Source: Myxococcales bacterium (GTDB lineage Bacteria > Myxococcota_A > Polyangia > Nannocystales > Nannocystaceae). Taken from it: a stretch of 64,000 nt of DNA. The DNA lies in contig JACKDW010000001.1 in assembly GCA_020633295.1 (NCBI GenBank), positions 1,364,001-1,428,000 on the forward strand, in the 5' to 3' direction. Of this stretch, positions 1 to 8,450 are shown in pieces (the first letter of the stretch is position 1; every line of letters starts with the position of its first letter). Below the pieces are notes generated by a model. That model saw only the letters and a list, made by a program, of their open reading frames with translations, was not told the DNA's origin and ran no database searches. A program made the position numbers and the translations under genes.

Positions 1-98
1 ACACCTGGGCGATCGCGACCCACAAGGAGGTCCTGACCCCGGAGGAGATCCACGAGCGCGAGCAGGCCTGGCTGCGCTCGATGCAGGGCGGCGGCTGA
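1..98 (+). CDS. 3' end of an unidentified gene
   Basis: Only the last 31 codons are present, read in the frame that ends at the TGA at 96-98. The visible tail is acidic and helical and ends in three glycines. It is too short to assign a family. It converges on the acetyl-CoA synthetase gene. Confidence 0.6.
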   Translation, partial: TWAIATHKEVLTPEEIHEREQAWLRSMQGGG

Positions 99-194
99 GC
101 GCCGCCCGGCGATGACCACGAGCGAGCGCGGCGCCCCGCGACTGCGGCGCGCCGCGCCGGTTCACGCCGTCGCGTTCAACGCATGACCATTCGG

Positions 195-2135
195 TCAGCC
201 CGTGACGCCGCGCGCCGAGCTCACGAGCTCGTCGACGACCGACGGATCCGCCAGCGTCGACGTGTCCCCGAGCTGGTCGTGCTCGCCGGCCGCGATCTTG
301 CGCAGGATCCGGCGCATGATCTTGCCGGAGCGCGTCTTCGGCAGCCCGGACACGACCTGGATAAAGTCCGGCGACGCGATCGGCCCGATCGCGTGGCGGA
401 CCTGCTGCTTGAGCGCGCCCCGCAGCTCGCCGGGATCCGTCGACTCGTACTCCGGCGTGATGATCACGTAGGCGTAGATGCCCGTGCCCTTGATCTCGTG
501 CGGGCAGCCGACGACCGCGGCCTCGGCCACCGCGTCGTGGGCCACCAGCGCGCTCTCGATCTCGGCGGTGCCCAGGCGGTGCCCGGAGACGTTGAGCACG
601 TCGTCGACGCGCCCCGTGATCCAGTAGTAGCCGTCCTCGTCACGTCGACAGCCGTCCCCCGTGAAGTAGCGGCCAGAGAAGCGCTGGTAGTACGTGCGAT
701 AGAAGCGGTCGTGATCGCCGTAGATGGTCCGGGTCTGCCCCGGCCACGGCGCGGCGATGCACAGGTTGCCCGACACGCCGTTGCCGGTGAGCTCGTTGCC
801 GTCGTCGTCGACGAGGATCGGCTGGATGCCGAAGAACGGCAGCGTCGCCGAGCCCGGCTTGCACGGCGTCGCGCCCGGCAGCGGCGTGATCATGATCCCG
901 CCCGTCTCGGTCTGCCACCAGGTGTCGACCACCGCGCAGCGCCCGTCGCCCACGACGTCGTGATACCAGCGCCAGACCTCCGGGTTGATCGGCTCGCCGA
1001 CGGTGCCGAGCACGCGCAGGCTCGCGCGAGAGTACTTTCGGACAGGCTCGTCACCCTCGCGCATCAGCGCGCGGATCGCCGTCGGCGCGGTGTAGAAGAT
1101 CGTCGCCTTGATGTCGTCGATGATCTGCCAGTAGCGCCCGGCGTCCGGGTACAGCGGCGTCGACTCGAACATCACCGTCGTCACGCCGTTCGCCAGCGGC
1201 CCGTAGACGATGTAGCTGTGCCCCGTGATCCACCCGGCGTCAGCTGCACAAAAGTACACGTCGTCCTCGTGCGCGTCGAACACGTAGCGATGGGTCAGCA
1301 TCGCGTACAGCAGGTAGCCGGCGGTCGTGTGCAGCACGCCCTTGGGCTTGCCCGTCGAGCCCGAGGTGTAGAGCACGAACAGCGGATCCTCGCTCGCCAT
1401 CCACTCGGCCGGGCAGACCGCGCGCTCGCGGGCCATCTCGTCGGCCAACCAGCGATCGCGCCCGGCGACCATCGGCACCTCGGCGTCGGTGCGCTTGGCG
1501 ACCAGCACCGACGACACGCACTCGACGCCCTCGAGCGCCTCGTCGACGATCGCCTTCAGCGGCACGCGCTTGGGCCCGCGCACGCCCTCGTTGGCCGTCA
1601 CGACCACCGAGCAGCGCGCGTCGAGCACTCGCTCGCGCAGCGCCTCGGCCGAGAAGCCCGCGAACACCACGGAGTGCACGGCGCCGATCCGCGCGCACGC
1701 GAGCATCGTGTAGGCCAGCTCCGGGATCATCGGCAGGTAGATGCACACGCGGTCGCCCTTGCGGACGCCCCGCGCCTTGAGGACGTTGGCGATCCGACCG
1801 ACGTGCTGCGCCAGCTCCGCGAACGAGATGTGCTCGTAGGTCCCCGGCTCGTTCCCGACCCAGATGATCGCGGTCTTGTCGGGCGCCGCGTCCGCGTGCC
1901 GGTCGACGCAGTTGAAGCACATGTTGAGCCGCCCACCGCCGAACCACGAGAACTCGGCGCGCTCCATGTCCGCCGACACCGTGGAGTGCGGCGGGTGGAA
2001 CCAGGTCACGAGCTCATCGGCCTTCGCCTGCCAAAACCCGGCCGGGTCCTCGATGCTCTGCGCGTACAGCTCGCGGTACTCCTCCATGGACTTGATGTGC
2101 GCGGACTGGGCGATGGCGGGCTTTACTTCGATCAC
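195..2135 (-). CDS. acs: Acetyl-CoA synthetase (AMP-forming)
   Basis: Activates acetate with ATP and CoA through an acetyl-adenylate to give acetyl-CoA in the cytoplasm. The product is about 646 residues, the usual Acs length. The P-loop-like YTSGSTGKPKGV lies near residue 256 and WWQTETGG near 406. The C-terminal PKTRSGKIMRR carries the lysine (near 605) that is acetylated to switch off Acs in other bacteria. The reading frame stays open upstream to 2228, but a GTG at 2135 preceded by AGGAG ten bases away starts just before the conserved N-terminus and is preferred. A small hairpin (TGACC/GGTCA, 184-197) overlaps the stop. Function is very secure; the start is likely. Confidence 0.95.
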   Translation of the reverse strand: MIEVKPAIAQSAHIKSMEEYRELYAQSIEDPAGFWQAKADELVTWFHPPHSTVSADMERAEFSWFGGGRLNMCFNCVDRHADAAPDKTAIIWVGNEPGTYEHISFAELAQHVGRIANVLKARGVRKGDRVCIYLPMIPELAYTMLACARIGAVHSVVFAGFSAEALRERVLDARCSVVVTANEGVRGPKRVPLKAIVDEALEGVECVSSVLVAKRTDAEVPMVAGRDRWLADEMARERAVCPAEWMASEDPLFVLYTSGSTGKPKGVLHTTAGYLLYAMLTHRYVFDAHEDDVYFCAADAGWITGHSYIVYGPLANGVTTVMFESTPLYPDAGRYWQIIDDIKATIFYTAPTAIRALMREGDEPVRKYSRASLRVLGTVGEPINPEVWRWYHDVVGDGRCAVVDTWWQTETGGIMITPLPGATPCKPGSATLPFFGIQPILVDDDGNELTGNGVSGNLCIAAPWPGQTRTIYGDHDRFYRTYYQRFSGRYFTGDGCRRDEDGYYWITGRVDDVLNVSGHRLGTAEIESALVAHDAVAEAAVVGCPHEIKGTGIYAYVIITPEYESTDPGELRGALKQQVRHAIGPIASPDFIQVVSGLPKTRSGKIMRRILRKIAAGEHDQLGDTSTLADPSVVDELVSSARGVTG

Positions 2136-2229
2136 GAACGGCTCTCTCCTGACCCCGCGTGCGCCGCGAAGCCGCCCCGAGCTTCGCACGCGTCGCCGAT
2201 GATGCAAACCGCCCCCAGACGGCGACACG

Positions 2230-3204
2230 CTACACGCACCGGCGAAACCGACCAGGCCGCGTCTCGACGATCAAGCCGAGCGCCTCGGCCTCCGTGAGGG
2301 CCTCCAGGAGCGCACCTGGATCCTCTGCGGAGTCCACGCCCAGCCCGCGTGGACCCGCGTCCACGAGCGCGCGCGCGAGCCATCGCAGCGACTCCGGCCA
2401 CCCCGCCAGCTCCGCCGCCGCCGCCGCGCCGAGCTCCCCGCTCCCCGACGGCACCGCGCGCGCGAGCCACCGCTCCAGTCGCTGCGCGAACGAGCCTCCG
2501 ACGACCGAGAACCCGAGCGGCGCCGGCCCGGGCAGCGGATGCGCGCCAGCCTCGATGAGCAGCCCGCACCCCGGAGATCCGCACACCGCCGCAGTCGCTA
2601 CGCGACGACGCAGCGAGAGGCGCCCGGTGCCGCACGAGCCCGAGCGCGAGCTGGCCTGGACCACGAGCACCGCGTCGGCGAGCGCGACGACGAAGCGATT
2701 GCGACTGGCGAACATCCCCCGGGCGAGCCGCGTACCCGGCGGATGCGCGAACAGCAGCCCGGAGCCCGGCGCTGACGCGACGGCGTGAAACAGCGGGGCG
2801 TGGGCTGCGGGATAGGGCTGATCGGGTCCACACGGCAGCACGGCGAGCTGCGGCACCCCCTCGCGGAGCGCGGCGCGATGGACCGCCGCGTCGATCCCGA
2901 GCGCGCCGCCCGAGATCACCGACCACCCGCGCGCCCCCGCGACCGCGACCGCTGCGCCCGCCAGCTCACACAGAGGGAGACGCGCGGCGCGGCTGCCAAT
3001 GATCGCGAGCCGAGGCCTGGAGGGAATCGAGCCCGCGCGCTCCAGCGTGTCCCGCGTCGCCAGTCCGAGGGCCTCGGCTGTGATCGTCTCGGTCGCGAAG
3101 GCGGGGCGCGCGGACTCCAGTCGTCTCACCACGCGCAGCGGTCGGCCCCGCGCAGGTCGATGTTGCGTCGGCGCCTCCCCCTGGACGCACGACATTCGCG
3201 TCAT
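2230..3204 (-). CDS. DprA/Smf-like DNA-processing protein
   Basis: Resembles DprA, which binds single-stranded DNA and loads RecA during natural transformation. Rossmann-fold hallmarks are visible: IIGSRAA, SGGALGIDAAVHRAAL, LPCGPDQPYP and SRNRFVVALADAVLVVQAS. A C-terminal winged-helix-like segment follows (GPRGLGVDSAEDPGALLEAL). The frame is open to 3363, but that would run into the divergent lipoprotein gene. The ATG at 3204 starts shortly before the conserved region and is chosen, although the ribosome binding site is weak. A Cys-containing segment after the Rossmann core (GSCGTG, VCGSPGCG) is not typical of DprA. The family is likely; a role in competence is inferred from homology only. 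Confidence 0.75.
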   Translation of the reverse strand: MTRMSCVQGEAPTQHRPARGRPLRVVRRLESARPAFATETITAEALGLATRDTLERAGSIPSRPRLAIIGSRAARLPLCELAGAAVAVAGARGWSVISGGALGIDAAVHRAALREGVPQLAVLPCGPDQPYPAAHAPLFHAVASAPGSGLLFAHPPGTRLARGMFASRNRFVVALADAVLVVQASSRSGSCGTGRLSLRRRVATAAVCGSPGCGLLIEAGAHPLPGPAPLGFSVVGGSFAQRLERWLARAVPSGSGELGAAAAAELAGWPESLRWLARALVDAGPRGLGVDSAEDPGALLEALTEAEALGLIVETRPGRFRRCV

Positions 3205-3353
3205 GGAGTCACGGCCTCGCCCGGTCACGCGACTGACACACGCGCCAGTCGAGCCCCCGCGCGACTCCGCCCACATCGTCCAACACGCTGAAATCACGGC
3301 AAAAACCACGATCATCCTGGGATAGCTCGACACCTGCATTGCCAGGGGACGCC

Positions 3354-3941
3354 ATGCTCGCACGACGCATCTTTCCGCTGCTCCTGACCTGCGCCCTGGC
3401 CGCAGCCACGGGCTGCGACACCCTGGACGGCGCGGAGTTCGGCAACGCCACGAGCGCCCTCGACAGTGACGCCGAGCAGCTCGCCGAGGACGACTCCGCC
3501 GGCGCCGGCGAGGACGAGGACCTCGAGCCCACGCTCCTCGTCCAGTGCAGCCAGCCCGTCCTCTGCGACGCGATGCCCCTTCACGGCGACGAGAACGGCG
3601 CCGTGACCAACGACGCGTCCGTGGCGGCCTACTCTGACACCGAGCGCTGCGTGCTCGAGAGCCTCGCGCGCGGCGAGCCCGCGCTGATCCAGACGGTCGC
3701 GGACTTCGAAAACGCGACGGCCTTCCTCGACTTCGCGCTCGTCGGCAGCGACGCGGCGCTGCGCCAGGCCCACGGAGACGGCGTCGACGTCGGCATCTGG
3801 ACGAACAACCCGTATCGCTGCGAGCTCCGGCCGCGCGACTACTTCCAAGACTGCCTCGACAACCACGACCCGGGCTGCTTGCAGCCGTCCAACTGGGTCG
3901 AGCGCTGTGAGGACCTCGGCGCGCTGATCTGTCCCGAATGA
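3354..3941 (+). CDS. Putative lipoprotein, unknown function
   Basis: A 195-residue protein with a type II signal peptide: LARRIFPLLLTCALAAATGC, with the lipobox Cys at about residue 20. An acidic low-complexity stretch follows, then a Cys-containing globular part. The ATG at 3354 has AGGGGA just upstream and is preferred over one 15 bases earlier. No enzymatic motif was recognised. It is probably a monocistronic surface or periplasmic lipoprotein, closed by the hairpin at 3999-4051. Confidence 0.65.
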   Translation: MLARRIFPLLLTCALAAATGCDTLDGAEFGNATSALDSDAEQLAEDDSAGAGEDEDLEPTLLVQCSQPVLCDAMPLHGDENGAVTNDASVAAYSDTERCVLESLARGEPALIQTVADFENATAFLDFALVGSDAALRQAHGDGVDVGIWTNNPYRCELRPRDYFQDCLDNHDPGCLQPSNWVERCEDLGALICPE

Positions 3942-3998
3942 TCCGCCCCGCCCGATCGCCCCGAGTGAACCTCCACGCTTGATCCGCTTAACGGAAAC

Positions 3999-4051
3999 AC
4001 ACCGGCCGAGGGGTGGCGTAGCCGGGGGGCCGCCGCCCCTCCGGCCGGTGT
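3999..4051 (+). terminator. Strong stem-loop after the lipoprotein gene
   Basis: ACACCGGCCG (3999-4008) pairs perfectly with CGGCCGGTGT (4042-4051), and the stem continues inward through GGGG/CCCC. There is no clear U-tract. It probably ends the upstream transcript or protects its 3' end. Confidence 0.55.
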
Positions 4052-4093
4052 TCCCGGATCGCGCGCGACCTCCAGACCGCGTCACCGCGACGT

Positions 4094-4122
4094 TTGACGC
4101 CGTTCTGCAACCCGCCTACGCT
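4094..4122 (+). promoter_or_regulatory. Sigma-70-type promoter for frmA
   Basis: TTGACG (4094-4099) and TACGCT (4117-4122) are separated by 17 bases. Transcription would start near 4129, leaving a leader of about 54 bases before the frmA ATG. Confidence 0.6.
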
Positions 4123-4182
4123 CGGTCGCTGCGGTGATGGCGAGCTCCGCCACGGCCGCAGGACTTCACGGCGAGGACGCGA

Positions 4183-5289
<1,107 letters not shown>

Positions 5290-5297
5290 GCACCCGA

Positions 5298-5332
5298 GCC
5301 TTCGGCCAGGTTTAAAAGACCAGGTCGAAGGC
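5298..5332 (+). terminator. Bidirectional hairpin between convergent genes
   Basis: GCCTTCGGCC, A, GGT pairs with ACC, A, GGTCGAAGGC around a TTAAAAG loop. That gives thirteen pairs, including one G-U, with a single A-A mismatch. It lies between frmA and the convergent DnaJ-C-like gene and could serve both. Confidence 0.6.
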
Positions 5333-5381
5333 CGACCGCTGGCGCGACGAGCTTCGCCACGCGCGGACGCGCCGCGGGCGG

Positions 5382-5834
5382 CTAGGTCCCGAACGCCAGG
5401 TAGCCGACGAGGCCGGCGATCGCCGCGAGCGCGACCCACAGCAGCGAGCGCGAGGCGCCCGCCTGGGCCACCGCGCCCGGCGGCAGAAACGGCGCGATCG
5501 CGTTCTCGTGGTCGACCCGCACCGTCAAGAGCAGGTCGCCCGCGCGTCCCCCAGGCGCGCGCTCCCCCTGCCCTCGCAGGCGCAGCGTCCCGCCGTCAGG
5601 GAAGCTCGCGGGGAGCCGGAGGGTCATCGCCGCGCCGTCGTCGTGGGGCGACGGCGTGCGCGCGACCAGCTCGTCGCCGACTGGGAGCTCGAGCGGCACC
5701 TCGACGGAGAAGCCGTCGTCATCGCCGAGCGAATTCGCGGGGACGGTGACCTCGGCGCGCAGCGTCCGGCCGCGCGCGTCACCGCTCGCGGCGCCGCCGT
5801 CCGCCTGCTCGAAGATGTTGCCGAGCTGCGTCAT
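5382..5834 (-). CDS. Tail-anchored protein with a DnaJ C-terminal-like domain
   Basis: A 150-residue protein. Residues 25-110 resemble one substrate-binding beta domain of DnaJ/Hsp40: an EVTVP strand, then FPDGGTLRLRGQGE and GDLLLTVRV. There is no J domain, zinc-binding region or second CTD. Residues 131-150 (LLWVALAAIAGLVGYLAFGT) form one C-terminal membrane segment with nothing after it, so the protein looks tail-anchored. The ATG at 5834 is chosen because upstream codons are low-complexity. A chaperone-like role at a membrane is an inference. Confidence 0.6.
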   Translation of the reverse strand: MTQLGNIFEQADGGAASGDARGRTLRAEVTVPANSLGDDDGFSVEVPLELPVGDELVARTPSPHDDGAAMTLRLPASFPDGGTLRLRGQGERAPGGRAGDLLLTVRVDHENAIAPFLPPGAVAQAGASRSLLWVALAAIAGLVGYLAFGT

Positions 5835-6150
5835 CGCGCCGAGATGATACGACACGGGGGCGCGCGCCTGCCGAGCGCGGCGCCGCGCTCCCGCACGGAC
5901 GCCGTGCGCCCGTGCTCGTCTGCCCGAGCGGGCATGACCCTTCGACTGCGTCCGATCTGATGTGAGCGTGCGCATCGCTTCGGGCGCGCGCGAGTTCGCC
6001 CGTCGCTGCGCCCGCCGGCCGGCGCGCGTTGGAATGATGTTCCCGCGCGCCGCCGACGACCACGAGCGCCGACCTCCGCCCGCGAGAGACTCGCTTGTAG
6101 CTGCACAAACCGACTTTTCAATTCGACACCTCGACGGGTAGCGTCGTTGC
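5835..6150. other. Divergent intergenic region
   Basis: 316 bases between the starts of two divergent genes. The only assigned element is a -10 (TAGCGT, 6139-6144) lying six bases before the ATG at 6151, which suggests a leaderless transcript. No RNA gene or repeat was recognised. Confidence 0.4.
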
Positions 6151-7395
6151 ATGCACGGCTGGACCTGCGCTGGATTCGTTGATCTACCACCGAGTCGCGG
6201 GCTCCTCCTCGCCGCGCTGCTGCTCGCCGCGTGTGGCGCCGAGCCTGGCCTCGGCGACACGCTCACGGACGACACGCTGCCGGGCGACAGCCTCACGAAC
6301 AACGGCAGCCTGACCAACACCAGCCTCTCGGGCGCCGACACCGACGACACCGACACCGACGACGGGGGCACCGGACCTGGGACGGGCGGCTCCGGCGTCT
6401 CCGGCGCCTCCAACGGTTCGGGCGGCTCCAACGACACGATCAAGTTTGACGTCGGCGACGGCCAGGACAGCCACGGGACGACGACCGGCGACGACCCCTG
6501 CGACACCGACGGCACCGACGGCTGCGAGTGCACCATCCCCGAGCACACGCCCTGCGACGCCGGCACCTTCGATCCCTTCTACGCCATGGGCCTCAACTGC
6601 CCCGGCGAGTTCCAGGTCAACGCGTCCACGAACGGCGCGCCCTCGGCGATCGGCGTGCGCAGCAGCTTCGGCGGCAGCAACGCGTTCGACCCGCGCGAGG
6701 GCTCCGTCTACGCGGTCATCGGCAGCGGTCACATCGCCGACCTCGACCTCGTGACGCCCGGCGGCGACAGCAACGCCGGCCCGACGCACTGCAACGACGA
6801 CCTCGGCAACTACGACCCCGGCGGCTCCCTGCCCGCGCCGATCTTGACCAACGACGTCGGCGGCGACTGCACCCAGAACGCGGGCCTGATCGGCACCGGC
6901 GACTGCTCCAACACGATCAACGGTCAGTTCACGCAGGGCGGCTCCGCCAACGACTACACCGAGCTGCGCGTCGTCGCCAACGTGCCCCCGGACGTCACCT
7001 CGTTCAGCTACGACTTCGCGTTCTTCACGACCGAGTGGCCGTGGTACGCGAACTCTGCCTTCAACGACATGTACATCGGTTGGCTGACGTCGGAGCTGTG
7101 GACCGGCAACATCTCCTTCGACAACCAGGGCAACCCGATCTCGCTCAACGCCGGCTTCCTCGACTACAAGGATCAGAACGGCACGCTCAACGTGTTCGCC
7201 GGCACCTGCATGCGCCAGCACGCGGGCACCGCCTGGCTCTCGACGACCGCGAGCGTCAGCCCGGGCGAGAGCATCACGCTGGTGTTCGCGATCTTCGATC
7301 TCAGCGACTCGATCCTCGACAGCTACGCGTTCCTCGACAACTTCCAGTGGGGCTGCGAGCCCACCGGCAAGCCGAGCACCGAGCCGATCGGCTGA
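6151..7395 (+). CDS. Lipoprotein with a choice-of-anchor L-like domain
   Basis: A 414-residue secreted lipoprotein. The N-terminus carries a signal with lipobox LLAAC (Cys near 28), then about 100 residues of Gly/Asp/Thr/Ser linker. The C-terminal two-thirds is a beta-rich domain with FSYDFAFFTTEWP, NDMYIGWLTSELW and DSYAFLDNFQWGC. This pattern recalls the choice-of-anchor L family, in which one body domain is paired with different surface anchors. Here the anchor is a lipid. No catalytic motif is seen. The gene ends in an obvious terminator. Confidence 0.65.
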   Translation: MHGWTCAGFVDLPPSRGLLLAALLLAACGAEPGLGDTLTDDTLPGDSLTNNGSLTNTSLSGADTDDTDTDDGGTGPGTGGSGVSGASNGSGGSNDTIKFDVGDGQDSHGTTTGDDPCDTDGTDGCECTIPEHTPCDAGTFDPFYAMGLNCPGEFQVNASTNGAPSAIGVRSSFGGSNAFDPREGSVYAVIGSGHIADLDLVTPGGDSNAGPTHCNDDLGNYDPGGSLPAPILTNDVGGDCTQNAGLIGTGDCSNTINGQFTQGGSANDYTELRVVANVPPDVTSFSYDFAFFTTEWPWYANSAFNDMYIGWLTSELWTGNISFDNQGNPISLNAGFLDYKDQNGTLNVFAGTCMRQHAGTAWLSTTASVSPGESITLVFAIFDLSDSILDSYAFLDNFQWGCEPTGKPSTEPIG

Positions 7396-7414
7396 CCGGC
7401 GCCGATCGGGTTTT
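7384..7414 (+). terminator. Rho-independent terminator
   Basis: CCGATCGG (7384-7391) pairs with CCGATCGG (7402-7409) and is followed by GTTTT. The stem overlaps the stop codon of the choice-of-anchor gene. Confidence 0.65.
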
Positions 7415-7584
7415 CGGAGCCATGGACCGTCGCGCGCGCGCCGGAGCGAGCGCGCCGGCGCCGGGACCGTCGGCGCGCGAGCCAGGAGCTCCGGCGCCGG
7501 CATCCAGCGCCGCCGGGTCCGCGACGGTCCGCGACGGTCCGCGCGAGCGCGCGCGCGCGTGAGCGCGATCGCGTGAGCGGGCCG

Positions 7585-7614
7585 TTGTCCCGCCGGCCTC
7601 GCCCCTGGTACCGT
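7585..7614 (+). promoter_or_regulatory. Promoter of the TerB-like gene
   Basis: TTGTCC (7585-7590), an 18-base spacer ending in TGG, then TACCGT (7609-7614). The predicted start near 7621 leaves a short leader that contains the GAGGAG ribosome binding site. Confidence 0.5.
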
Positions 7615-7636
7615 CGCCCGCACACGAGGAGCCTCG

Positions 7637-8206
7637 ATGTCCACGCGCACCCCGACGGATGAGGAAGACGCCTACTTCAAGCGCCAGGAGATGGCGCTCC
7701 GCACCAAGCTGCGGAACAAGCTCAACAGCGCCGCGGGCGAGCTCGCGGGGTCGCGACCCTCGTCCACGGAGATCGCCGAGCGCATCCGTGCCCTCGGCTT
7801 TGGCGGCGAGAAAGCGCGGGTCTTCGACGTCCTCCCGCTGGTGCACGTCGCCTGGGCCGACGGCACGATCCAGCGAAAGGAGCGCGCGTCGATCTTCCGG
7901 CTGCTCGAGAGCCGCGGCATCCGCCCCGGCACCGAGCCGTTCCGCGTGATCGAGAGCCTGCTCGAGTCGCGGCCCTCCGAGGAGTTCCTCAAGGAGTCGC
8001 TCGATCTTCTCAAGGAGGTCGTCTCCGATCGCGAGCGCGCGGAGGAGGTCGTCGACTGGTGTGTCGAGGTCGCGCGCGCTGCGGGCGGGCTCCTCGGGCT
8101 CGGAATCGGCGAGACGGTGTGCGCTGAAGAGCGCGCGCTGATCGAGCAGATCGCACGCACCCTCGGGCGCGACGCGGTCAAAGAGTTCCGCCGCCGCCTC
8201 GGTTAG
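7637..8206 (+). CDS. TerB-family helical protein
   Basis: A 189-residue soluble, all-helical protein. The core VFDVLPLVHVAWADGTIQRKE matches the TerB/DjlA-N pattern, whose acidic residues bind metal in some members. A second helical half (EEVVDWCVEVARA to EERALIEQIARTLG) resembles a repeat of the fold. GAGGAG lies six bases before the ATG. It is the gene immediately upstream of the Major Vault Protein homologue, 244 bases away on the same strand. A functional link is possible but unproven. Tellurite resistance should not be assumed. Confidence 0.7.
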   Translation: MSTRTPTDEEDAYFKRQEMALRTKLRNKLNSAAGELAGSRPSSTEIAERIRALGFGGEKARVFDVLPLVHVAWADGTIQRKERASIFRLLESRGIRPGTEPFRVIESLLESRPSEEFLKESLDLLKEVVSDRERAEEVVDWCVEVARAAGGLLGLGIGETVCAEERALIEQIARTLGRDAVKEFRRRLG

Positions 8207-8450
8207 AAAGCGCGATCGCGGCGTCCTGCACGACGTGCGGAGGACCTGCGCTCACCCAACGCGACGCTGCTCGGCGCGGACATCATTTCCGCGCGCGAGC
8301 CGTGGGCGCACGTCCGCGCGTTGACTTGAAAACCTGCGCGTGCGCCCGTGGTGAGTCTCTGGCAGACTTCGGACCCCGCGTCGTCCTGGCCGTTGTGTAG
8401 ATCGGCCTCGTCGCGGCACGGCGAGCGCGCGTCGCTCGTCGACCCACGCC

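Noticed and set aside
183..2297. A 704-residue Arg/Asp-rich reading frame on the + strand opposite acetyl-CoA synthetase
   Set aside because: It is the complement of a clear gene. High GC leaves antisense frames open, and the translation shows only Arg/Ala/Asp/Val-rich low complexity.
2230..3363. The longer DprA-like protein starting at 3363
   Set aside because: It would overlap the divergent lipoprotein gene and its promoter region, and the extra N-terminus has no DprA features.
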